Below are positions 21,113 to 31,099 of a DNA stretch of 64,000 nt, in pieces; within the stretch, counting starts at the first letter, position 1, and each line of letters begins with the position of its first letter. A program made the translations under genes and the position numbers. This DNA is from Chaetoceros tenuissimus (Eukaryota; Bacillariophyta; Thalassiosirophyceae; Chaetocerotales; Chaetocerotaceae), in the NCBI GenBank assembly GCA_021927905.1, contig BLLK01000069.1:3162001-3226000 (forward strand), read 5' to 3'. The notes beneath the pieces are model-generated. The model was not told the DNA's origin. It did not search any database and was given only the letters and a program-made list of their open reading frames with translations.

Positions 21113-21616
21113 CTTCAACCCTCCTTCCTTCCCTAAAAAATCATGCGAGCTTCTCAATATTATCACCTCTGGTAGGACATTTTCGAATCAATGTGGCTGT
21201 TCCAAAAACAATTATAGGACATTTATTTGTCTTGAGAAGGGAGAACGTCTGAATCAAGGCCTTCCCTTGATACACTACTTATAGATTTGGTGCGTACCAC
21301 TCGTCGTTTGAACCAGCTGCGCACGGAGTTTCCATAAAGCAAGTCTGGGATTATTTTTTGTACTACTTATGGTAGTACGTACAGATGAAAATGAATCGAT
21401 GACTTTCGAACTCTGGTTCATTCTTCTCTTCTTTGCTTCTTCTTCTTCTCTCTAGAGCTATCTTCCAGTTGCTGCTGACTGCTACGGCAATCATAAAAAC
21501 TAAACTTTCACTGGTCTACTAAGCAATTTTTAAACATAATTGTTATAGAGAATTAAAAATTGACGACTTTTCTTTCAGGTTCGTTTAGGAATTTCATACG
21601 GTAATTTTTTCTCCAA
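21113..21616. promoter_or_regulatory. Shared divergent promoter region (HSF / Imp1-like)
   Basis: 504 bp between divergent start codons. It includes a CTT-rich stretch at about 21425-21452. No heat-shock element of good quality was noticed. Promoter function is inferred from position only. Confidence 0.4.
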
Positions 21617-22663
21617 ATGATTCGTCATCTTCAGTCTCCTGTTTCAAGGCGATGTCAACTTATGAAAAAGTGCAATGGAAGGATAAAACGTTCGAATTCC
21701 ACACATAAAGAAAAGTTCCATGATAATTGGCGTGATGATGCTATGGAGCTCTCGATCGTTTTTGGTAGAGCTCTCAGCGCGTTTGGTCTATATCATGTAA
21801 TTAAAGAATATGGAGGTAAGATCAAGCCGTTTTTACTTGTCGTGGACCTTTGTCGTTTCCCCTTGATACATTCTAATCCACAACTTTTTGTAGTGGAATT
21901 GTTTGGATGTGAAGGTCCTTCCATGTTACCAACAATAAACCCTCATGGAGAGATTATTGTGATTGAGAAAATATCGCATCGCATTTGGGGAATAGAAGGA
22001 GGAAGTGATGGTGAGAAAAGAAAAAAGGAGAGTCGTAAGAAGCAAAAAGAGTGGGAAATAGTAGAACATGCAAAATTTCTATCAGTGAGTAAAAGGAATG
22101 ACAACTATGAGCCATCCTGGTTTCAAGAAAAGCAAATACAGGCAACAGCTGAAAACCATAGCAAACTATCGTCTTTTTCAAATACTTGGAAAAGGCTTAC
22201 ATCGGGAATAGACAGGGGTGATGTTGTTGTGTTGGAACATCCAGAGAGGGAAGGCACTGTATGTAAGAGAGTTCTGGGATTACCTGGTGATATAATTGTC
22301 AGACCTAATGATGGCTTTCATTCATCGTCAGATTATAGGAATGTAAAGAATCTTTTCGAAGAGGATGACGAAAACGATGATTCTGATTCATTATATGGAA
22401 ATTCTCTACGCACTTCTTCATTGGAAACTGTTCCAGATGGGCATCTTTGGGTTGAAGGTGATAATTCAGTCAATTCCACCGATAGTCGAAGCTATGGTCC
22501 AGTCCCTGCAGCATTGGTAATAGGTAAATCACTTCTTCGTGTGTGGCCTTTAAGAGGGAACGCTATGATGGTGAGGGGTGATAGACCAATGCCTTCAAAT
22601 CGATCTGCATTCACAGGTTCTACAATCATACCTGCAGGTAATGAAGGGGAGAAACGACGATAA
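21617..22663 (+). CDS. Mitochondrial inner-membrane signal peptidase, Imp1-like (S26 family)
   Basis: The frame 21617-22663 reads through 348 codons, but 21816-21893 has GTAAG...TTGTAG ends, is 78 bp long and interrupts the conserved region. Splicing it gives EYGVELFGCEGPSMLPTI, which fits Imp1 peptidases, and a 322-residue protein. The catalytic Ser is in CEGPSMLPT (about residue 76) and the catalytic Lys in VCKRVLGLPGDIIV (about 190). Box E is HLWVEGDNSVNSTDSRSYGP, followed by VPAALVIGKSLLRVWP. Imp1 removes intermembrane-space sorting signals. A lysine- and serine-rich insertion of about 70 residues (KKESRKKQKEWEI) separates the catalytic boxes and is unusual. The N-terminus is basic and hydroxylated, consistent with a mitochondrial presequence. 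Confidence 0.85.
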   Translation: MIRHLQSPVSRRCQLMKKCNGRIKRSNSTHKEKFHDNWRDDAMELSIVFGRALSAFGLYHVIKEYGGKIKPFLLVVDLCRFPLIHSNPQLFVVELFGCEGPSMLPTINPHGEIIVIEKISHRIWGIEGGSDGEKRKKESRKKQKEWEIVEHAKFLSVSKRNDNYEPSWFQEKQIQATAENHSKLSSFSNTWKRLTSGIDRGDVVVLEHPEREGTVCKRVLGLPGDIIVRPNDGFHSSSDYRNVKNLFEEDDENDDSDSLYGNSLRTSSLETVPDGHLWVEGDNSVNSTDSRSYGPVPAALVIGKSLLRVWPLRGNAMMVRGDRPMPSNRSAFTGSTIIPAGNEGEKRR

Positions 22664-22921
22664 GAAAAGACATCAACATCTATACTCATGTAGCATTATA
22701 AAAAAAAAGTAAATGTTTTCTGAACCCCTTTTCAAAAGGGGTATGGAAAGAAGGGGGGGGTGCAAAGTTTGTTGATTGTTGCTTTTGTCAAAGATACTGC
22801 TTCCACGCTTCCACACAAAACATCGTGGAAGTGTTCACATTGATGTGGTGTATTAGTATCAGGCAAGATTTGAGGAAACCAGATACTTGCAATTAATATA
22901 TATCTCTAATACTCCTGGAAA

Positions 22922-24903
22922 ATGTTTAGGTTCTTATATGTGTATTTTTTCTTGAAAAATGCGATTCTCTCAGTCGCTTTCACTAGTAATCCCTCTTTTC
23001 GAACGAGAAATGTTATTCGCATAAATAGCCAAGTAGGCGATGACACTGAAGAAGATTGGCGAAATTTCAGAGCGAAGCTTGTCATGCAATATAGAAATGA
23101 TGGGGTGAAGGAATCAGAGAAAGAAAAGAGCAGTTTATCTTCTACCAGTTGGGCATATGAATCCGGAGATACAATTGAGAAGGGTTCTATTATTCTTTCA
23201 AGACCACCAACTGCTGAATCTGATGATGAAGAGGGCGGTCTTATTCAGCAATATTTCCATAAAAGTATTATATTGGTAGTGGAACATGAAGAAAATGTAT
23301 TTACAAAAGTGAGTACAGTATTTGCCACATCCTTTCAACCTTTCATTCATTATAATTCCGAGTCAAAATCTCATCTTTGGTATAACAATTCCATCGCAGG
23401 GTGTGATATTAAATAGACCGAGCAATCTCATTCTATCAGATGAAGATTTTGAAAATGCTGACGTGAGTAAAAGAAATATCATGTAGTTATTATCAATTAT
23501 TTTTATGCCTAATACGAGTTCATTCTTACTAGGGATCCCCATTGGATGAAAGTTCCGAAGAAAATAAATATAAAGCTTGGTTTGGAGGTGAAGTAAACGG
23601 TTATTTAAGTGAGAGTGCCGAAATTATTTGTTTACATTCAATAGAAGGAGATGAAGCAGATTCGGTATCCGAAACCATCATGAAAAGTATCAAGGTATGT
23701 CAAGAAAATAGAATTACACTTCCAATTGATTGGCGCATCATTTTTTCTAAATAAATTTGTAAAAAGTGGACAACGTTGGAAGGAGCAAGAGCATTAGTGA
23801 AGCAAGATATAGCGGAAAACTCCGACTTTTTGACATTCATTGGATATTGTGGCTGGGATGGAGATCAGTTGCAAAGCGAAATAGAAGAAAATTTGTGGTA
23901 TACAGTTGCGGTTGACTCAAAGACTGTGCTCGAACAATTGAAGAAAAATGATGAATCTGGAGGAGTTTTAGATGCTGGATTGGAAAGTTGGGCATGTATT
24001 ATGAGAATGATTGGTAGAGGCGATGAAATAAAGTCAGAAGAGTCTTTTGAAGATCTGATGCTGAAGGAATGGACGAAGGAGAGATTGCTTTTCCCAACAG
24101 AAGACGAAGATAATGATATATTAGATGCGCTGCTATCCAAAGCAGCAACTTCAAAGTCTTTTGGATCAGAAGTTACAGTTGGTTCGGTGCTGCGATCGTC
24201 AGATGCCAGTCAGTATAATCCATTCTTGTTGAGTGATCAAGAATACCACAAGTCCATTCTGCTCATTGTGCAAGATGATGAAGAACTTTCGGTCGGAGTC
24301 ATATTGAATTTACCAACTGCATCTCATATCCAGATGGAATTTGATAACGAAAAATCTGAAGAACATTCCACTTTTGCTATTCCAGAAAGGTATGGTGGAA
24401 GATTTTCAGATGCAAGTGATGATGATGTTCTTCTATGGTTCCATTGCAACGACTTACTTAAGGAAAAGAAAATAGGGGAACCTCTAGGTATGGATGTTAA
24501 TTCAGTTTGGAATGTATCTCCAGAAGATGCTGCTAGTGCGATAGCTAAAGGTGAAGCTAGAGCCAATGAATTTCTTGTAGTAAGTGGTTTATCTATATGG
24601 GAAAAGTCAGAGGGAGGTAATGTGGGAGGTATACGGGGGGAAGTGAATAACAACCTATTTGAGGTTGTATCAGTAGAGGACACCCCTGATGTTTTCGAAA
24701 TATTACTGCAACAAGAAGTCATGACATCTGAAACTATTGAAGAAAATCTGTCTCTCATAGATTTGGCATGGTCAGATGCATCTCCTCAAGAGACTGACGA
24801 CCAGGAAAAAGAATTAAAACGTGTTTACAAAAGCGACAAGACTATATCCGAACTTTCAGATGATGCGTTGGAGAGATGGATCAGAGCTTTTGTAATCGAA
24901 TAA
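22922..24903 (+). CDS. Plastid-targeted tandem YqgE/AlgH (DUF179) protein
   Basis: Four exons, 22922-23308, 23400-23462, 23533-23694 and 23767-24903, with introns of 91, 70 and 72 bp; 582 residues. The N-terminus is a hydrophobic signal followed by SVAFTSNPSFRTRN, an ASAFAP-like cleavage site for plastid import. The first YqgE/AlgH domain runs GSIILSRPPT, KSIILVVEHEENVFTKGVIL/NRPS, AWFGGEVNG and LTFIGYCGWDGDQLQSEIEE, with the tiny 63-nt exon carrying GVILNRP. The second domain repeats it: GSVLRSSD, KSILLIVQDDEELSVGVILN, then a weaker C-terminal half ending in a plant-like acidic region. The biochemical role of the family is unresolved, in bacteria and plants alike. The splice junctions keep frame and rebuild the motifs. 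Confidence 0.88.
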
Positions 24904-24976
24904 CATAGCAAGTTTCTAAAAGAGAATATAAAAATAAACATAGTACAATAGATTACAAAATATTGTTGCAGATCTT

Positions 24977-25663
24977 TCACAGTCTTTGAATCTTTTCTTC
25001 TCTTTTCAACTCATTGTTGGTACGATTTGCTTTTCTTTTTCGAAGTTCTTCTAACTTTGACAATTTTCCATCTTTAGAATCATTTCTTTCTTTGCCATGG
25101 TCAGAGTTATGTCTCTTATGCTTCTTGGATTTCTTCTTTTTCTTTTCCTTGCGATATACTCGTTCAGACGCCTCCATAATTGTTTGATCACCGTCTTCTT
25201 TTGACCGTGAAGTCTCGTCATTGTGAAAAGCGTCCATAGGATCCATTTGCTTTTTCAGTTTATCGTCTGTCTCCTTTCTCAAAATATCCTTTTTTTTGTA
25301 GAAATTTTCTTGCTGCTTTTGTTCGTCGTCTTTCTTCATCTGTGAAAGGAACACTGGCATAATCCCAACTTGTTTCGAACTTGTTCTACTGGTTGCTTGT
25401 CCTAGCTTTGCATCCTCCAAAAACTTTTTTTCCTCTTGCTCAAATAGATTGACATGACGATCTGTAGACGCCCCGTCGTTTGAACAATCTTGATCACCAT
25501 TTAGTCTTTTCAATTTTTCAATTCGTTCTGATTGCTCGACTTCGCGTTTCCTTTTTTGCTCCCGCTCTTTGAGCTCTCTTTCATCGCGCAGTACTCGTTC
25601 GACGTTCTTGGAAGACCATGGACAATATCCCTTCTTTGTTGTTATAATCAGTCTACCACTCAT
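24977..25663 (-). CDS. LENG1-like protein with CIR N-terminal domain
   Basis: 228 codons. The start MSGRLIITTKKGYCPWSSKN followed by VERVLRDERELKEREQKRKR is the CIR_N signature (W-x-x-x-N-x-x-x-V-x-x-x-E), and HVNLFEQEEKKF matches the HxNLF motif of LENG1-type proteins. The rest is Lys/Glu/Arg-rich with a KKKKKKSKKHKR block likely to be a nuclear localisation signal and a C-terminal LEELRKRKANRTN segment resembling the family tail. Members are associated with spliceosomes or nuclear RNA processing; that role is inferred from the family. It converges on the AlgH gene, with 73 bp between stops, and diverges from the DUF92 gene with 212 bp between starts. Confidence 0.8.
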   Translation of the reverse strand: MSGRLIITTKKGYCPWSSKNVERVLRDERELKEREQKRKREVEQSERIEKLKRLNGDQDCSNDGASTDRHVNLFEQEEKKFLEDAKLGQATSRTSSKQVGIMPVFLSQMKKDDEQKQQENFYKKKDILRKETDDKLKKQMDPMDAFHNDETSRSKEDGDQTIMEASERVYRKEKKKKKSKKHKRHNSDHGKERNDSKDGKLSKLEELRKRKANRTNNELKREEKIQRL

Positions 25664-25875
25664 TTCATTTTAGTACTTGGTAGGGTTCAATCTATTTCTC
25701 TTCTTTATTGTGTAACAATAGAGTAGAGAAAACAAAGGACACTAAGTACGTACATCTATGTTAGGTACGTATGTTTCATACCTGTGTGCCAAGTGCCAAA
25801 AACCAACAAAACCAAAATTCAACTCTGAACTCTGGAAAATAATGGTTGAATCATTAAAAGTTCTATTCATCTCAA

Positions 25876-26915
25876 ATGGAGCCATTCAGTCCGACTCTCC
25901 TTTCAATTGGAACGGTAGTTGCTACATATATATCCCTGCGTGGGACAAAAAGAAAATCGTTATCAAAAAGTGGAGCATGTACAGCATTCGCAGTTGCATT
26001 TCTTAGCATTGCATGTGGTCTAAGAGGCTTTGTACTTTTGATGTTTTATCAAATTGGTACAAAGGCCACAAAGTATAAGAAGCAGATTAAACTACAACGG
26101 GATGGGGATGTTGCTAAAAGCTCGGTGAGAGGACCAAGTCAAGGTATGTATATTTCTTTTCTGGTTGACTGTTTATATTTATTTATCCTTGACAAAGATT
26201 TTACAAACAATTTTCAAATACAGTATTAGCATGTAGCGTATTAGCTGTTGCTCTTTCATTAGTTCATGCCATCTACTTTGGAGAGGAGCGAAAGATTGGT
26301 AAGATTACTTATACCCATCGAATACTGTATCGAATCATGCATTTTAAAGAAAGGAATAATTTTTGACACCATATATCACATACATTTCAAGATTTTCAAG
26401 AGCACAAATACGAATCCATGTTGGCTTGTGCAATATTGAGTCATCACGCTACATGTCTAGCCGATACGCTGGCGTCAGAACTTGGGATATTATCAAAAAA
26501 AGCACCTTTTCTCATCACAACATTTAGAAAAGTTCCAGCAGGCTGTAATGGTGGTGTCACGATGAATGGATTTTTCTTTTCCTTTGTAGGAGGATTCTTG
26601 ATGGGTCTTGGTCAATTGATTATGGATATTATTTCCGGTTTAGAAGTACAACCGCTCAAAGTGCTATTATTTGGGAGTGTTAGTGGTTTAGTAGGAAGCA
26701 TTTTGGATTCTTTTTTGGGTGCGACTGTACAAGCCACATATTACGATAAGGAAAAGAAGTTGATTTATTGTGATAAAGAAGATGCTCCGAAAGATGTTGA
26801 ACAGATATGTGGATATAATATCCTATCAAATGCACAAGTCAATGCAGTGAGTGTTGCTTGCACTTGTACGTTTGGAGGAATTGTTCTAGGACCAATGATT
26901 TTCAAAGAAGAATGA
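25876..26915 (+). CDS. TMEM19/DUF92 family integral membrane protein
   Basis: Three exons, 25876-26143, 26224-26298 and 26392-26915, with introns of 80 and 93 bp; 288 residues. Family blocks are SLRGTKRKSLSKSGACTAF, FYQIGTKATKYKKQIK, HATCLADTLASELGILSKKA, LITTFRKVPAGCNGGVTMNG, and GSILDSFLGATVQATYYD. At least six hydrophobic segments are present (for example GFFFSFVGGFLMGLGQLIM). In plants and cyanobacteria a DUF92 relative (VTE6) is phytyl-phosphate kinase in tocopherol and phylloquinone recycling, while TMEM19 is uncharacterised. Which group this belongs to cannot be told by eye. No clear plastid presequence was seen. Confidence 0.85.
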
Positions 26916-27378
26916 GTTCTGCTGCATAATGTGATGGAATCGTTTGAACTAAGATTTGCTATTGAGATCTCACAAGCTGAGTCTTCGTAGTGTATTCGTA
27001 TGAAGAATAAAGAATCAAATCCTTAGTAATTTAAAAAGATAAACATAAACATGGATAGATGGTGAAATAATAATTGGGAAATGACTATCAAATGCCTACC
27101 ATAACTACAAGGACAAACAAAATTATCACTCAAAGCGTAGACTAACATAGTTTTTCCAGAAAATATACAAATACTTCGTTTTCATTTGGAAGCTTGTGTC
27201 TTCTGTCATATGAACAAATGGTACAAGACTCCTTTCGTCATTGTTCCAAAGATGATAACCTATTATTGGAATCTTATCGCCAAAAGACGACAAAAGAGAC
27301 ACGACCACGACTTCACACACTCTTCGAAAGAAAATCGAACACATCTACCTAACAAAGAGATCAGTGTGAGGTGTTGTA
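26916..27378. other. Intergenic sequence before the CRAL-TRIO gene
   Basis: 463 bp with the 3' flank of the DUF92 gene and the promoter of the next gene. No open frame with recognisable content and no RNA gene was seen. Confidence 0.4.
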
Positions 27379-28637
27379 ATGCTCCATTTAGAAAGTCCAA
27401 AGAGGTATGCTAATCCAGTAGACTACATCTCTAAACAAATGACCTGTGGCTGTCTTTCTTTTTGTTTTCGGAAAAATCCAGAAGCCGAAACAGATCTCGG
27501 CGAACCTTTCTTTACAAACACTGATGAATTCGAAGATAATGCCGATGAAAAGAACATGACACAAATAACAATAAATCCACATGAAGTATCTCTTATAGAA
27601 ACAATGGAAGGAGACTCTGCTTTGGACAATAGTAGTACTAACATTAGTTTTGGGACATTTACACGTGGACTCGAAACTAGGCCACATGAAAATGTTCCAG
27701 ATCATGAACTTACGGACATTCAAAAGTTAGAGAAGCACTGTCCAACTGCAACCGATGCAGAAAGACAGAGATTTTTAAATGCCAAGGGCGGAAAATATGA
27801 TCTTGCGCTAGAGCAGTTGAAACATTATCTGAACTGGAGAGAAGAATATGATCTGGATGTCTTAATTGAATCAAAAACGGTTCCTAGTGATGATGACTTT
27901 GAGTCATGTGCAAGTTCGGACGAAACTCTTGATGAAATAGATTGGAAGTATGCTTCTGATAAAGCTCTTTCCTATGACACTTCTCATCCGTATGATCTAC
28001 CTTCGGTATTACCTCAATTAGCCAAAACTTTGACAATTCCTGGATCTGATGAGCATTTGCGAGATAAGACTGGTAATCGTATACTTCATTTGTTGCCAGC
28101 ACAAATGGATCCAAATATGGCACAGGATTCAACGTTTGCCTTATGCATAGCATTTTATTTAGAACGCAAGCTAGATAGGAATTCTCTAGAGCAAATGACT
28201 GTTGCAATAGACGTTCGTGCTGGTGCGGGTTGGGCTAACCCACGGCCGGGTAAGTTTACATTATATGTGTTTTTAGATTATGTCTTTGTTTTGATCGATG
28301 TGCGACTGACGTATTATTTTACGTGAATGTTTTGTAATTATTTTAATCATCGCCAGGTAAATTAATTCCTTTCATCAAGAAAGTAACATCCATCATGGAG
28401 CGAAATTTTCCAGAAAGACTGTCAAAGTGTGTTTTGTTTCCAATGCCAAGAGTTGCGGCTGTAGTTTGGAAGATGGTGAGAGCTTTTCTTGATCCTAATA
28501 CAGCTGCAAAAATTGCAGTTTTAGCCGGAGCGGCCTTGACACATTCTCCACCGCCGTATAAGAAAATGGCGGAACACATGGAGTTGGAAGTGATTGAACG
28601 TATGGAAGCTATAAGATTGGCTACATTTACTGACTAA
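27379..28637 (+). CDS. CRAL-TRIO (Sec14-like) lipid-binding protein
   Basis: Two exons, 27379-28249 and 28357-28637, with a 107-bp intron; 383 residues from the first ATG. A second ATG at 27439 would begin MTCGCLSFCFRKN, a Cys-rich start that could be palmitoylated. A CRAL-TRIO-N-like helical region includes DAERQRFLNAKGGKYDLALE and HYLNWREEYDLD. The lipid-binding fold spans from GNRILHLLPAQMDPNMAQ through VAIDVRAGAGWANPRPG to the end, with FPERLSKCVLFPMPRVAA corresponding to the YPERL motif and FLDPNTAAKIAVLAGAA to the FLxxxTxxKI motif. Such proteins carry phosphoinositides, tocopherol or other small lipids; the ligand here is unknown. Confidence 0.85.
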
Positions 28638-28714
28638 TTATAAAATACATCAGCTATGACATGACAATACTTAGATTTATCCCTTCCACTAAAATAATTC
28701 AACCTGAATGAATC

Positions 28715-30640
28715 TCATCCTTGAGATTTCTTTGAAGCTCGGATACGAAGAACAGTGTCAACGTATTCGTCAAGAGCAGCATCCATTGCAGCAAATAACT
28801 TTTCTTGAGCTTTTGCCATTTCAGGGTCAGAAGGTATTTCGTCATCTCTTGAAGGAATAGTGATACCTTCTATATCATCTTCAAGAATATTTTTGCTATT
28901 GCTGTCGTCATGGTTCGAGCTACTTGCGTGCTTTTCAGGTTCACTGGTTTTCTCCACGCTGTTAGTAGTTTCTTCAGACGACACACATCTAAGGGTTCTA
29001 CCTTCAACGATGTGTTGTAGATAACGTCTTTCGTATTCCTTGGAAGAAACTTTAGTACCAGTGTCGAGAGAGACATATCGGAATTTCCCCTTCCTTCGTT
29101 CCACTCGGCATTTGGTTGCTTCTTCTAGTTGCGCAGTGTCTTGAGTCTTTTTGTTCTCCATTATTGTAATCAAGGGTCTGATTTTCTCAAAAAGACTTTG
29201 CTTGATCTGTTGTGAAATGGCATTCATACTCTTTGGCGATACTTCACTGGATGGTGTTGATCTTTGGGAAAGCTTGATTGGAGTTGAGATTGTCCCGTTA
29301 TCAAGCTTCTCTTTATTCATTTTGTCCATGGTTGAAGTGATTGGATAACCAGTGAGTGTTTCAATAGCAACTGCTTCTTCTGATTTGAATCTCATGTGTA
29401 AAGGAAGCGAGCAGTATTTACGAATATGCATGTTGATTTCATCCATGTCCACAGATGTACTCTCATTTGTGCAATCACCAAATGACTCGTTTGTAATGCT
29501 AATAGCAGACATTTTAGCATCTGAATCTGCGCTTGAAGTTTCACTTGAGAGAATTGTGTTGGGATTCCTCTCTGTTAATTGAATTTTCAAAGGTTGTTCT
29601 TTTTCTGTTATATTTTCATCAAAGTCCATGTTATCTTGGTTGTCTTTATCATCGCCCAAAATCTCGCTAGGTAGCAATAGACTGCGTCTTCCCCCTTTTC
29701 TTCCCTGACTCTGTCTATTATTCTTTTCAGGAGACTCCATACGCATTTTCTTGGAAGGTGAGAAAAAGTCTTGCCTGTCATCCCCATCTGAAATAAATTC
29801 ATGAATCTGATCTTGACTAGGAACAAGCATACTCTGTCTTGTACGTTTCCTGTTGGAATTGCAAGTGTTATTTTCATCAGAGTAATCCAATTCGATCTTT
29901 TGTGTCGACTGCTCTGGTGCAACCTGTTCTTCTTCGTCACTATCGTCATCAAAGCAGATTCTACTTTGTTTGAGAAGCCCCTGTTCTACTGACTCGCGGT
30001 CATTGTCATCGACTTCCAAGTCGAGTGAATCCCCTTCCGTCCAGTCCATATTTGAATCATCGAGTGTTGCATGATTGGATACATCAAGTTCCACTTCATT
30101 TTTGGAAACAGAATCAGACACATTTCCCTTTTGTTCCAAAACTGCTGCATTTCTTTTTTGATCGTCGACAGGCAGAGTCGCTTCTCTTGAAATTTCACGG
30201 CTGCTAGGGCCAAGCTGGTTGTCATTTCTATTTGAATCATTCTCAATGTTACAATCTGACTGTGTTGTGATTTCATTATTTGGTACAGATAGTCCATCAG
30301 TAGTAGTACGAAGGAGTGCTTGATTTGGCTGATGAGTGTTATTGCTAGTGTTGATGATGTGACCCGATAACCGTCTGCTCTTACGTCTTCTACGGCGCAT
30401 TTCAAGTGCTGCCGCTGACATTTTGTTATGAACTCTGGTATCAGGCGTTGGTGGATCAGGCATGGCGAGGAGATCCATGCTTATATCTGCATCAGAGGCA
30501 TTCTTATCGTTGCCTTCGTGACTCAAAGGTTTTTGATGTCCTTGTCTGTTGGAATTCCCGAGCACTGAGACTCCCTCCCTTGCATGCGAGATGGACAACG
30601 GAGGGACTGATGCACTGCCTGTGGACTTTGAAACTGTCAT
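28715..30640 (-). CDS. Hypothetical Ser/Asp-rich protein with repeated basic-S-x-L-x-PS motif
   Basis: A 641-codon frame with no recognised domain. Three basic phosphosite-like elements recur: RRRRRKSRRLSGH (about 80-92), NRKRTRQSMLVPSQ (about 265), and GRKGGRRSLLLPSE (about 317). They share R-x-S-[LM]-L-[VL]-P-S in the last two. Acidic stretches lie between (SLDLEVDDNDRE, CFDDDSDEEEQ). The C-terminal part has a helical region (ISQQIKQSLFEKIRPLI) and a basic block (CRVERRKGKFRYVSLDTGTK). Composition suggests a nuclear, phosphorylated, largely disordered protein. A kinetochore or chromatin role can be imagined from the motifs but is not supported. It converges on the CRAL-TRIO gene with 77 bp between stops. 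Confidence 0.72.
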   Translation of the reverse strand: MTVSKSTGSASVPPLSISHAREGVSVLGNSNRQGHQKPLSHEGNDKNASDADISMDLLAMPDPPTPDTRVHNKMSAAALEMRRRRRKSRRLSGHIINTSNNTHQPNQALLRTTTDGLSVPNNEITTQSDCNIENDSNRNDNQLGPSSREISREATLPVDDQKRNAAVLEQKGNVSDSVSKNEVELDVSNHATLDDSNMDWTEGDSLDLEVDDNDRESVEQGLLKQSRICFDDDSDEEEQVAPEQSTQKIELDYSDENNTCNSNRKRTRQSMLVPSQDQIHEFISDGDDRQDFFSPSKKMRMESPEKNNRQSQGRKGGRRSLLLPSEILGDDKDNQDNMDFDENITEKEQPLKIQLTERNPNTILSSETSSADSDAKMSAISITNESFGDCTNESTSVDMDEINMHIRKYCSLPLHMRFKSEEAVAIETLTGYPITSTMDKMNKEKLDNGTISTPIKLSQRSTPSSEVSPKSMNAISQQIKQSLFEKIRPLITIMENKKTQDTAQLEEATKCRVERRKGKFRYVSLDTGTKVSSKEYERRYLQHIVEGRTLRCVSSEETTNSVEKTSEPEKHASSSNHDDSNSKNILEDDIEGITIPSRDDEIPSDPEMAKAQEKLFAAMDAALDEYVDTVLRIRASKKSQG

Positions 30641-31099
30641 GTTTAGTTTGTATCTATTACTACTACAACATTTACTACTTTACACAATCATATATTTTAT
30701 GATGGCTTCTTTTGAATTTGCTGCATTTTTCGTTTTGTTCGTTGACTTTCTTCCTGCCTTCTCTTCATTCAAAATAGAGTGTTCCCACCTTGTGTTCTTC
30801 ATTCTGTTCTTCCCCCTTTTCTTTCCTTCTTTTTCATTCCTTCGCTGAGGGAGTTGCCATACCTGTGTTGCATAGTTACATTAAAATAGGTTTTCGACCT
30901 TTTTACAGAGACAGCAACAAACAATCTCTCCACCGTCATTGGTCATCTCAACATTTTCGAAAATGTATGAAAATAAATAACAACGAAAGCTCTAATAAGC
31001 TACCTCAGTGTAGAATCTGAAAGCAAGTAGATAAAATTTCAGTAGACACCTACGAGTATATTAATTGAAGATAAAAGTTTTTATTAAAGTAAATCTACT
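30641..31099. other. Intergenic sequence
   Basis: 459 bp between two leftward genes. It is pyrimidine-rich on the plus strand at about 30720-30840, which creates hydrophobic chance frames. No recognisable feature was found. Confidence 0.4.

Noticed and set aside
28715-30640. KNL1-like kinetochore protein because of MDWTE and MDFDENI stretches
   Set aside because: Only one loosely MELT-like site, no convincing PP1-docking motif and no C-terminal RWD or long coiled coil were seen.
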